From Eumeta japonica (lineage: Eukaryota > Arthropoda > Insecta > Lepidoptera > Psychidae): a DNA stretch of 64,000 nucleotides. The position numbers and the translations under genes were made by a program. Under the pieces are notes generated by a model that was not told the DNA's origin, made no database searches, and saw nothing but the letters and a program-made list of their open reading frames with translations. The DNA is taken from assembly GCA_005406025.1 (NCBI GenBank), contig BGZK01001017.1:124001-188000 (forward strand), read 5' to 3'. Of this stretch, positions 1 to 13,100 are shown in pieces. Position 1 is the stretch's first letter. Every line of letters begins with the position of its first letter.

Positions 1-813
1 AAATGCTAGTATCTAAATATACTTTATTCTATATTATTCGAGAACAGTGTAGTTTTTATGAACGAAAATGAATCAAGAATCTGTAATAGCGCAAATATTC
101 TGATGAATTCAAGGCGAAAGGTTAAATCTGTTTTACTCGTGAAGGTTCTTATTATTAAAGACAAATAACGCAAGAAGAAAAGTACAAGTCATAACAATTA
201 TGATATGAAGTTTATGAATTTTATTAGTGCCATTTCAATACATTAATAATAAGTACATTTTAGAATTGACTTTTTTGGTATTCGAGAAAGCTTTCTGTAA
301 TCCGTTTAAATTGTCAATAGGAATAGCCTATACAAATTTCACGGGTTACTTAACAAAAGCAAATACCGCCAACATAAAAAAAAGTCTTATTTTGGGGGTG
401 TCTAGGAAATAGTTCAAACGGCCCCTGCAAGTTAAGGTTAATATTGTGATACACATATTTAATTAATAATTCATTTCCTCTAGTTCACTTATAGCAACAA
501 CAATAAAGTTAAGAAGTGAACAATAATAAAAGAACACAACAGATATAACAGTTAAAAAATATTAACTATTAATAACTATAATAATCGAACAAATATGTAT
601 AAAACCTAAGAATAAAGACAGTAAACACGTGAGTGCTCAAAAGCAATGCTAACAGTACTCAAATAAATAAATAAGTCAGTTAAACGCTGTGAAGTTCTCG
701 CAAACCATTCCTATTAGCATTGCAAATGGATAATAGTAAGGTATGCAATGGCAAAAGCATAACATGCAATTTCTTTTATTTTTGCGACGAATATGTATTT
801 TACTTATTTATAT

Positions 814-855
814 ATAGATTTAGACACTTCTATCTCTATATGTGTCTAAATCTAT
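814..855. repeat. Perfect 14-bp hairpin
   Basis: ATAGATTTAGACAC (814-827), a 14-base loop, GTGTCTAAATCTAT (842-855). Confidence 0.85.
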
Positions 856-1151
856 GAAAAGGTGGCGCTATAACATAGAATAGATCTCGTACAGTATTTT
901 TGTTGAAATTTTAAATGCAATGGAAATTTTCACTATCTCGAACGATATAAACTATTAAAAAATTGGTTGTGTGTAAAGTCGGTTTACGGACGATAATTTT
1001 ACATGATAACGTTATAAGAAAACATTGATGAAAAATTGCATACCTTCATGAATTGAATTGGATTATTATCACTGAATTATCATTATTTTGTATCATCTAG
1101 TAATAATTATTGCATCATCATTAGAGATACAAAATAATAATTACTATTTTG

Positions 1152-1195
1152 TATCTCTCTTCCACTCCATCGGCCGATAGAGTGGAAGAGAGATA
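1152..1195. repeat. Perfect 15-bp hairpin with palindromic loop
   Basis: TATCTCTCTTCCACT (1152-1166), a 14-base loop that contains the palindrome ATCGGCCGAT, then the exact reverse complement (1181-1195). It lies about 170 bases before the first visible meckelin exon. Confidence 0.85.
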
Positions 1196-1367
1196 GATGC
1201 ATCACAAGCCGAACGCCTCTCTATCGCTCGTTCCTCGCTCTCGCTCCCTCAGTTCAGGCGGAACGCGAAAATGAGTCATGCTTTTTCGTGCATGCAGCCG
1301 GCGTTCGTCGATTTATAAGACGTTATCGCGTCAAACGATTTATACGAACTTCACACCAGTGTTACAG

Positions 1368-4300
1368 AACTTTGACGGATCACCAATGCGTGAAGTTCAA
1401 TGCATGAAATGCGCAAGGGGATACAAGGCCGTGGGTGAACGCTGCGAGCGATGCGTGCATTGTACGTGTCAACGCAACGAAACGCTCGTGAAAGACGTCT
1501 GCATGTCGAAGGAATTCATAAACAACAGGCCGAAGCCAGAAAGCGGCAGGTTTCATCCTAACGCCGTGGTGGAAATCGTCAGGAATGAATACATGTGTTT
1601 GGTATGATATAAGTTATGCACACACACACGCACACGCAAACGCACATGCACACACACAAACAGGCGACCATTGAGACTCTTAATGTATGTAATTCTAAAT
1701 ACAAAATTAAGTTTATACGGAACCCTAAGAGTGCGAGTCCTATTCGCACTTGCTCCTTTTTTGCTAAACTGCGACAACGTGCTGGGGAAAATAAACAAGG
1801 CGTTTGCCTCACTACTGTAAAAGCGAATAAACTACAAATATTAATGTTAATATTAGAACGTTTGTAACAATAAAAAAGATTAAAACAATACCGTGTTTAA
1901 TCTCCTCGATAGCAATAAATTTTAATTCTGTACATTTTAACAGCACCCCTCTTCGTATTGTTGAGCTTTGCCGTTAAAAAAACAGAAAATATGTGTATGT
2001 AAGACTTACAAATATGTATCTATATATGTAGAACAAACAGAATACAATTTTAATGAAAGTTACATTAATATAAATGAGCAGAATGAAACGTGGGTTTCAA
2101 CAAAATGCAATACAATACAATAAATCAATAAATCTTTTTCAGAAGGGAGACGTGCGCGCATGTCGGAATTTAACTGATAAGTGCGTGAAAAGTTTGTACA
2201 GCTCCGATCAAGGGGGGCCTTGTCGATTGTGGATACAAAATAAGCCCCCGCCAGGTGATTTTTATAGAATCCGATGTGATTCTAAAATGAACATATTTTT
2301 ATTAATTCTTTCTTAAATTTTAACTTGTAGGCTTAGTTCAACTCGCATTCGATCCTATGAAAAGTGGACAAAGCGGTTTCTCAGAGCAAATAAGCTTAGC
2401 CAAAGGACAGGTAAAGTTTAATTTCCATATTTAATTTTTTTTAAGTAAGACGAAAAGTCTAAAACTGTTCATTGTTTCGAATCAGGCATACGTTCCAAAC
2501 CGGCATTAGAAAACAAAAATCCTATTCAGGTTTTTTTTCTCTTGCGACGAGAAATCATGAATCGCACAACGCACTCCCGCGCATCCGTGCGCACGCAGAA
2601 TGTGGGGCTGAAATCCACTAAAAAGTCCCATTCACGAATCGGCTAAGTCGGCTGTGCTAATTAGCATTGTGAATCATAATGGGTATAACTCGAGAGAGAC
2701 TGCTAAAATTTATTACGTAACATTTGGAACAGTCACAATTGAAATCCTACAGAGAATAAGTTCAAAAATAAATTTTGGGTATACATGACCAACATTAATT
2801 TACGAAAATAGACCACAGAGCATTGTCTCCGTGAACGACGGGTATAAAAATTATAAAATTTCAGACACATTAAATGAAGTTTAAGACCTAGAAAGAACAT
2901 AAAAAAAAGTCGTTAACTCGAAGTAGTATCCATTATTCAGATCAGCTATGCGCTAAATAGATGTCACTCGTATATCTAATCTGACTTGTATTGGAAATGC
3001 AAAAGTTGTCTTTTTTTACAGAAAGACGGTTTGTGAGACGGATAGTGAAATGCTTATTAGGCTCCTTTTTGTTCCAAAAAAATGCACGGCTCCTGCAAGT
3101 AGTAGTAGTTTTAACTAACTCGATAATTGGTAATCGATCTGATTAAAAATTGATTCGTGGACTAGTTGAACGTTGAAATGCTGTTGTTGCTCTTATTCCT
3201 AACAAAATACGTGGTTTCAGTGAGGCTCAAACTTAGTACAAATTTAATCGTAGTCCACGCCAATGGAACCGCGGGGCGTATGCATATCCATCATGGTTAA
3301 TAATCAAAATCGAGAGCGGGTCCGGGGACAAAATTAAAGGCAGGACTGAGATTGGGATCGCAAGCGAAACGGGACTCATAAACAATGAAACCGGAATTAA
3401 ATACGAAAACAGTATCCATCTGAACAGGAGTTACGTTTGAAAGAGAGGCCTTTTGTTATGAAACGTGAGGGGATTCGTTCCGAGTCCACGTGGGCGGAGT
3501 CGTGGGTAAAGATTAGCGCTTAAATAGAAATATTAAATCAGAGTACAACGCGAAAAGTAGTACATGATTTTCGAGATAAATTTATTAATACAACGGCACT
3601 TGACTTAATATTTTTTTTAATGTTGCAATTACAGAAACATGTACTTCTCGTTCTAACCGTTCACACGCCGGGTGGTGGTATCAAGTTTCTTCGTAATATC
3701 GATAATAAAAGCAAATGTTTGCTTCCTATGGCCGTGCATGTAGGAAACTATTACACGTAAGTTTTAGTCTTTTTCCTTTGAACACTACGAAATCAAAACA
3801 CCGCCGCGACCCTAGTTGTCAGTATTTAGATTTAGCTTCAGTTGTCTAAATAAACATATTAATAAGAAAGAAAAACAAAACCCGACTGAGTGAAGTGAAT
3901 AAAAAAATTGAAACAAGATGATGTAAAAATTTGGTAAAGCCAAATGTGCACGCCTTAAGCGCTCGTGCCATACGTATGTTATTCAAATTAGAGGTCTATG
4001 ATAACATATGAGTTTTTCACCAAAAATCCTCTTTTTTTTTTTTGATTTTCAAATAGTTTTATAGTAAACTTGAATCGAAAAAAGGATAGGTAATTTCATA
4101 TTTATTAGACGTCATAATGCAAAATAAACAACTTCACGCTCAATCTCGACCTCTATTTTAGATATTTAAGCGAAATGGCGGATCAAAACATGAATAACTG
4201 CCAGTTAAAAAATTCATTTACAGCTTATCGGTATTATATCAGGCTGTGATTTTCAATGCAGTTATTCCCAATCGATTAGTGATGAAAAAAAAAATTAAGT

Positions 4301-7300
4301 TAAATAGTTTTTTTAGTTATCGTGGTCACACCCAGTGTAGACAGGATTTTCAGGCGACAGTAGAAGAGCGCTTAAGGCATGAAAAAATCATCCAATCAAA
4401 TATGATAATTTATCATATTTGTCCAACATATTCATCCAACCAAATTTATCATATTTCATTGGATGATTTTTACGTCATCTCGTTTCCAGCATTTCAGTTC
4501 ACTTTTGCGGAGTCGTTTCCTGTTTATTTCTTTTCATTATTTTTTTTTAATAAAATTTCGGTTTTGCATTAAAAATATACTAGAATTTTATAAAACAAAA
4601 CTTAGCCTATAGCCATGTACAGTTTAGATAAATCTGTAAACACCTCATTGATCGAAATCCGTCAATGTTGTTGAGATGTTTTGAGGGAGCGACGAATCTT
4701 ACATACATATGTATCCGGGTACGCGTGAAAAACATAACCCAATTCTGGTCAAAATTGACCCTTCCCCAATCGATGTGGAGGAGAGGAGGTCTCATCAAAT
4801 ATCAAGTTTTTTTTTCTACAAGAAATATTGCAAGATTACAAAAAAAACTGGGTTAAATGAAATGGAACATGTTTTTCCACTAAAATGTATCTAAATCCTA
4901 CGCAATAATATTTATCGAGCTACTGAGCTTCTGGTTGCAAACGACAACGGCCTACAGTGGCTAAAGCCTGAAGGAGCACATGGTTTTACTGCAAATCACA
5001 TATTCGTTCCAGTAGCCACTCGCGAGACCACACGCGAGTCTCGGGGGACTGAATTAAAATAAATATTCTTTCAAGTATTTCAGTTGTCCGTTTTTAAATA
5101 TTATGTTGTCCGATTTTCTCACTGTTATTCTAGACTACATTTTTATTAGTCTTAAATACTAGTCTTTATTAGTCTAATAACAAAAATTAAGCAAATTATT
5201 TTTTTTTTTCAAATAAATGTAACGCTATCAAGCACAGATTAACGTATTTACACTAAAAATACGCATTTAAAAAATTTCAATCTCACGTGAGATTGGGGTG
5301 AGACTCAAACCAAATCTCAACGAAGGGGGGTGGATTCTAATACTTCATGTTTTTTCCAGATCCGAATGTTCAATACCTATAGATTATTTATTGAAGTTTA
5401 GTGGTGAATCTCTAGCGGCGTACGCCGACATGGACGGATCGTTACGGCCTCTACCAATAACTATTAGAACACCAAGCGGCAGATCCGTTCAGGTTTTTAA
5501 TTTTAATATGTCTCTGTAAATAACTTTTGTCTAGTCTTAATTTGAAGCAATGCTATATTATATTGAAGTTTCTTTTAATTCGAATACATATAAAGAATAA
5601 GTACATTCATATTTTTTATAGTATTTTCCAGGCGCAAATTAGAACACGAGTCACCAGAGAATAGATGGTCATCGCCACCCATGGACACTCGCGACCCCAT
5701 AGGAGTTGCCAATACTTAGCCGGCAATTTGGGTAGCTAAAATTGGAATAGGATATCTGAAGGACAGGAGGGCAGACCATCGGAACTGTCACTCACTGGAC
5801 GAAAACAAAAGTGGAAGCTGTTATTTTACCTCTATATTCTGTGAGATTGGTATCTCACCGCCCACTCTGATCCGTTTTCGTACTGCAGTCAAATTGACCA
5901 GAATGGCTGTACCACTTTAAATAATTCACTATTGAGAATAATTCAAACTTACTTATTTTATTATCGTCCATATAATTTATACTAGTGTAAGATATATATT
6001 TTTTTGTTCTAGATAGAAAGGAAACTGGGCGACAAATCAATTCAATAGATATTATTTAATTGACCGCTTTCTAAATCCTTCCAATAATCTGAGCAGTATC
6101 ATTTATCTCCGAACTTTGATCGTCCACGTGAGGTAAGGACTTTTAAACGCATCCTGTCCAAAAATAATTTTAAACTGTTTCTAATGATATCATACACGAA
6201 CAATTGCATTTTGTGCATTGCTCGATTCAAGATATTCATTTTATCGTTTTATAATTGGTAATCACTTACTCCACTAACGGAATTTGTATTACCACAACAT
6301 CATAGTTATTAAACCTTTATCATAACTTTGGAATACTACACATTCATTAGTGCAATACGAAATGTAACAATAAATGCCTTTGACAACTGCAAGTTAATAT
6401 AATAATATATCAAATTTCATATAGAATGATACCGAAGTTATTTACCAATAGTATAGCAGTCCGGAAAAAAAATATGTTGTAGTCCAGAAAAAAGCCAATT
6501 ACCTGTTAAATTAATAACAGAAGCGCTAGGCATATTTTATAAAAGATGACAGCTAAGAAGATTGTCTAATATAGAAGCAGGAATATGCCTGACCAGAGTA
6601 AGAATAAACTAAAAATAAAATTATACCATAGCAGTGGTCAGCCACATTAATTTTACCAATTATTCACCATTTTAAAATCTTTTAAATTAACGTATATTTT
6701 ACGTTAAGTTGGAATTCAAATTATTTACATTATATGATTATAGTGATACTAAAAATAATCATGAAATGGGATATTAATAGAAAGTGAAATAATAATGACA
6801 ATGAAATCGTAACACTGGATCGATATTAAAAAAAAAAAACACTTTAATAACCTTTTTATTGGTCTTCCAAATCACTTATGAATCTCGAAATTGACACCAT
6901 CAAAATTGAACGGTCTTGTGTCGCATAGTCCATTGGGCAACGCTAAATTAATGCATTACATTGCTTCTTTCTTTTCTTGATTTCAGAATAAAAAGAGACG
7001 TTGCGAACGATGGATTGCGCATTAAAATTTCCCTAGAGGCACATTACGCGTCGCATTCTGATCGCGAAAAAACCGTAACAACGTCTTTACGCATCGAAAA
7101 TGATTTACCACAGGCCGGGATTTTGCGGGCTCTCGAGGTAAGAGATATTTTTTCCCGTGAATGTCCTCACCTTTGGGACCTTCTATGAAAACAAAGTTGT
7201 TTATACGCTTCGCACGGAGCCATAAATAATATACAACGACTTCGCCTTACTTTTCCTCTTTGTTCAATGTCGTGTCGCATTATTTGTTCGCGCCGCCTTT

Positions 7301-10096
7301 TCAGTCTTCAGGACAGCTAATTTTATATTTTCAATCATTGATCCTACTAATATCATAAATGCGAAAGTATGTCTCTTGGTTTGTCCACCTTTCACGTTGC
7401 AATGGAGTAACGGAATTTTGTTTAATCGTTTACGATTCAGAAAGAAACATAAATATTTTTTTTATCCCCGTAAAAAGCACGGTTCTCGTGGACTAGGTCC
7501 GAATAATAGTTTACATTTTAATAAGCATCATTTCTTATTAGATCTCGCCGGCCGTTTGGACATACAACGAATCGCCGCGTCTTTCATATCGGTACAGTGA
7601 CGGTGTCACGCATAATCCCGATCCCGGTCACGCATTCGGTCCCGATTGCAGTACTACCCTCGATTCGATTCGGATGAAATTACCTTAACGGAATGCATGC
7701 TTGATGTACTGATAATATACGTTGTGACGCCAAACTGTGTTATTATGAAACAGTCTCGCCTCTGCTCTTGACCACGATCTCGATGCTCCTCGCGATTCCT
7801 TCGAAATCAACGTCAGCCAAAATTGGCTAACGTTGAAAATTGTTGTTACCATTGTTTTTACATCAATCAATAAAGAACAAGTAAGGAATTATTTATGCAT
7901 TCATACCAACGAAATTGTAGATAAAAGCTAGTTGTAAAATACGTCAAGATAAAGATCAGAAAGAGAAAAGTAATACTTATAATACCATGAACAAAATGAT
8001 GAATGATGTTTTTCCAGTAATTTCTATTATCATTTTTTATATTTTACCCATATTTTTGAGATATAAAGCAGTCTATATTACTTTCTAAACAATCATCTGC
8101 CTGTTAGTAAGAATTCTTTCAAATTAAGTCAATCATTTTGGAGATTAACTCGAACAAACAAATAGATAGATAGACAAAAAGTTTTAAAACGCACGTTCAG
8201 GTTTTGGTAACTCGCGAATAATCAATCATATGAACTTAGGAAAAAGCCTTTATTACAAAACGACAGACGGACACTACAATTTTATTTACATTTATATTTT
8301 AATGTAAGGATTTTGAATAAAGTTGGGAAGTTGAAAGGAAAACATATATTCGTTTTATGCTACATGTAACAGTATATATGATATATACGATATATATACA
8401 TATAGTGTATGTGTGTTTTTGTGTGAACACATATATACAATCTATGGTATTCGTTTATTAATTGTTTTGTATTTGTATTAGCATGATGAAATCAGAAAAG
8501 AGCTAACCTTAAGTTTCTTGCTCGGTTATCTTGAAGGAAAACTGCCTTCCAAACGAGCCGTAAAATACAAATTCTTTATAAATTACAACGTATTATTATT
8601 TTTTTATGCCCTATAAAATAAAGTTATTTTGAATTTGAATTCGTGTGTGATTCAGATATGGGGCAGCGTGTTGAGCGCCGTAGCGGTTTTGTACGCGGCG
8701 TTGGTGTGGCGAGGCACCGCGCGCCGAGGGGGGTCGCAGTTGGCCATCGGCCCACTCCTGGCCGGTTATCTGGCCGACGGCCTGCTCGTGGTTAGTCACC
8801 TGCGTCGTCCAACATGATGGATGTATGTGGACGTGGAAATATTTAATGGCTCGCGATATACTCGCGAAAATAATCCGACGAAAGGATATATTTTTGTAAC
8901 GGAACGAGAAAATTCTATAGAATATACAGATATTTCATCTAAATCTTTGACCATTGACTATGATCGTTGAATGGCAAATTGCCAAAAATTTTCCCGTTAT
9001 TATTAATTAGGTTCTATATGTTTACGCATTTGATTGAGGCGAAGAGAATCTTCGAGAAAATATGTCATTTGTGTCAGACATACCGTGAATTATATTCGAA
9101 TAGACACTGGTAAAATATAATTAACCTCTTAAAAGACCATATTTCGATATTACAATTGATTATTGTTTCAACTTTATTTTATTTATATATGGCAAAGAAC
9201 CATCGTTTCTAAGATACAGGCCTTCTACAAATCTCAAGATACTGAATGCGATTCTTTGCACTTTGCAACGTGATGAAACGATTGAATGTACAACAAACCG
9301 AACGCAATAATGTGTTTTAACATTTTTTATAACACCGACATAAATCAAGATTAAACTTTGACGTTTTAATACTACTGCCCTTCACCCTATAATAATAAAT
9401 AGTTAAAAGATAATAATCTTTCTCATGTATTGCATATTGTGACGCCTGCATAACATTCAAATTATTTAACCGCCTAGGCAGCCTGGTGCACGACACTTCA
9501 TGCCCTGGCCGCGGAGGCTACCAATACAGGATTTCCTTTGCCTCTGTCGAAAACCGAAGAAACAACCATCGAAGCTTTCGTGTATTCGGCGATCTCCTTG
9601 AAAGTAATTATATATTTATGTTGGAATACTAACTTACATTCAGCCAATATCTGGCATTCATGGTGGTTATATTTTCAAATAAAGGTGTAAAAATTAACAG
9701 ATCCATTGATCCTTGATATTTTCCGCAGATAATCTATGTGCTGTGGTTCAATTGGTGTCAATCTAGAATCGACGTGTTTCTGTTGGACTGGTCCGAATAT
9801 AACACCACCGCTAGAGGTAGGAGCCTGATGGTTTATCTCCTGTAACTCGAATTTTCTATTTCTTAAGACATGTACATAAATTTCTCATGGACAGACGTCG
9901 AAGTATTCGAAGCCAAAGGACAAGGCGGTGCGGTGTGGATACTACGTGAGTTCGCAGCTCTACAAGCCACACGGCGCGCCTCACCTGCGTACACCGTGCC
10001 ATTAACCTTATTAATCCTAAGGGTACTAAGATAAATACATTGATAAAAATACAGTTACATACCAATCGAAGTCATATAACTGTTTATCAAAAGATG

Positions 10097-10147
<51 letters not shown>

Positions 10148-13100
10148 GATTTTATCATGCATCCTTTCGCAAATATCCACATAATCTCCTCCCCTTATAA
10201 AATGATGTTTCCAAAGAAAACATAGTCATTGAAGTTGAACATCCTGAGAAAAATAGCGTAGAATATCTACATATAAGTGTCGTAGTGACAACCTTAGAAC
10301 AGCTGACGCATAGGTACTGCACCGCAAGGCGTCGCGCGGCTGAGCACCCGATCGTGCCCGCCTTGCAGTCTGGCCGAGCATTTAATAGGATTGTGTCTAT
10401 ATTATTTTATATCATTTGTAAGAACATTTTAAATGATATATTTTTGTTATAATTATTTTGTCAAGTTGTTCTAAAAAGAAGGTGATTAAGAATATTATCA
10501 AAAAGATGCCTAATAAAATCCATCTGTATACATATAGTATATGTTTATCAAATTTACTAGTAGTTTCTAAATTTATAAATATTTAAGATTTTTAAAGATA
10601 ATCTGGATCAAATTTAAGATTCACATTCGAAACTACGACTGATACACATACAGATTAGCAGAGTGATAAACAAAAATCGGCGAAGGTGGAAGTCAGACTT
10701 AGCCTATTACAATTGGGTTTATATCTTGGAATCCAGCTATAATGGATAGATTTGAATGTTTCCGGATTTTTTGAATTTCTTATTATACTTCTGAAAAGTA
10801 AAAAAAATTCCCCTAGAACTCTTCCGTATTTTGTTTATTTTTTTTTTAGGGTACTTCAATGAAAATGAGATTACTTCTATTATCATATATTTATTTTACA
10901 GATACATTTTTTTACGATAATTATTTAATAATTTTAATTATCTAACGTTCTTGAAAAGTAAATATTACAGGTAGTGAGTGGGTGTGACAAAATTTCATCT
11001 TTTTTTCATTCTTTTTTTAATTCACTTTTAAAAATATAAAATAATAAAAAATCAGATTTAAAACGAATTTTGAGTCCCACATCTGGTTTTCTGCTGTTAA
11101 CTTAAAAAAACTGACTTTTGTCAAAAGTGAGTTTAAAAGGAGACGGTGAAAGAAGCTCTTAATTGAATACTCAGCGTAAGCAAGAAACACCTTTAGCGTG
11201 TACTGACACCCGGCCTCCAAATAAAAAGCAATCAATTCCATTTCCATGTGGTCGAAGCTATAGGGCATGGTTGCTTTACCAATAATATACATATGAAAAA
11301 AAAAATAATTTAATTATTTGAAACTTACTGTGTAAATAAATTTTCAGTTATCGCTTGACGTTCAAGACTCACTACCGGATTCACCAGCTTATTTCTGGGC
11401 ATTCTGCGTATCTGTGTGGTTATGTGCACATCTTAGTATCCTTACCCTAAATTGGATGAAGGACAAGGCCCTGGGAGTCCCCGTTTTGAAGTTATTAACC
11501 GCTTGTCGAGAGTCGGGCACATCTTTGATTGCGTTCAAGGAGGAGTTCTACGCACACTATATTCACGGGAGGTACATTTTTAATTGATTTTGATTTTAAA
11601 GGTATTTTAAAATTGTAAATTGCGTAACAGGTATGTTTTAAAAAACTTACCGGAATGAAATGGAAATATTTCTGGAGTCGACTCTTCTTAGGAAAACTTG
11701 TTTCTAAATAATGGTGAAGTCTAGGTGTTATTTCTAATGGTTTCGGTACATGTACACTGGAAGCATTTATTGAATGTTTTAAATAATAAAAGATATACTC
11801 CAACGTCATTCTCAATACAATTTATGTTATAAATACTAAGAGCTCACTGTCTATTGCGATTTCAAGGTTCCGAGCCAAAAACGCCAAAACGGAACTCTTA
11901 TATTTTCATCATGTCCGTCCATCCGTCCGTAAATCACAGGCAATTTAGTCAAAAACTACTAGACGTATATTGATAAAACTTATATTGTAGGTGTCTTGTG
12001 TGAGCTGCTACATAGTTTGGTGGTGAAACAATAAAAATAAATATGTCTAGGGGAGCTCTCCATACATGTAACAGAAGCTGAAAAATTTTTTTTTCAGCAA
12101 ACATCAACGTACAATACATACTTCGACAGTTCTTTTAAAAACATTTTAAGGTCTCTAAACGATTTTTCTGATAACGTGACTAATTTCGGAAATAGCCGCT
12201 ACGAAATTAGCAAAAATTGTGCCCCCCCGCCCCTTCATTTGATAAACCAACTGTACAAAAATAAAAAAAAAATAACAAAGCTAACGCTTAAGAAATACTT
12301 TCAACAAAAAGTATTTTGAACATGATTGGATATATTGTTTTTGAGTTATTACCGAACTGCGCTTCTTAACAAAAGGACGTGAGTGCCATGGAGATACGCT
12401 CCTTTGTTGATGCACTTTAGTTTATACTATTTTAATAGTCATAGTCGACGTGCCTATTTGTTTTTCTAGTTATAGGCCACTAAAGTGCTTATAACTATTC
12501 AGTACAGGAAACATGGAAAAAATGTAACAAGGTACTTTCTTCAGCTGTAGTGCATTTCTTTGCAATAATGACTTCGGAACCTTATAATGAGCATAACCCG
12601 ACATGCTCTTGGCCAGTTCTATTTTCTTGCTTTGTTTTCAAAGTATTTTAGAAAATAATCGGAAGACATTTAAACATAAAAGTAAAAAAATATCATGATA
12701 TTTGTGAGAAAATTTTTATTTCGTATTCACTAAAACAAAGTAAATTGAATGTCATATTTGATCGCTATGAGCGGTTTAATTGCATTTTTTATTTGGCTGG
12801 TGAATAATTTGAATTACTTTCTTGTACCTTATACCATAACATAATATTCCTTGTCCACAGGAACGACGTGATATCAGACACAAGATCGTTCACGGGCCCT
12901 CTGGCGACGGGACGCGTTCTGTGTGTGCCACAAATAAGGTGCGTCAATTTTTAAAAGATGTAGTTATTGCGCTCTGCGCACACTGAAAAGGAAATTAAAT
13001 GAATGTGACCTTAGTGAAAATAATAGTGAAAATCTAGTCGTTTAGGTAAACTGTCGTCAAAATTCTCTGTTTCTTTTTTCAGGTCAATCTACACGCAACT

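Larger units (their letters stand above)
1..1367. other. AT-rich upstream or intronic sequence with two hairpins
   Basis: No coding exon recognised. Meckelin must begin upstream of the window, so this is probably an intron of that gene. It holds perfect inverted repeats at 814-855 and 1152-1195. A GC-richer stretch at 1200-1290 (CTCTCGCTCC-like) may be an old repeat. Confidence 0.4.

Noticed and set aside
1616..1867. 83-codon frame with His-Thr repeats
   Set aside because: Produced by the CA microsatellite.
9946..9957. Donor-like GTGAG and acceptor-like TTCGCAG 12 bases apart
   Set aside because: Too close for an intron, and reading through continues the meckelin frame (LREFAALQATRRASPAY) in family order.
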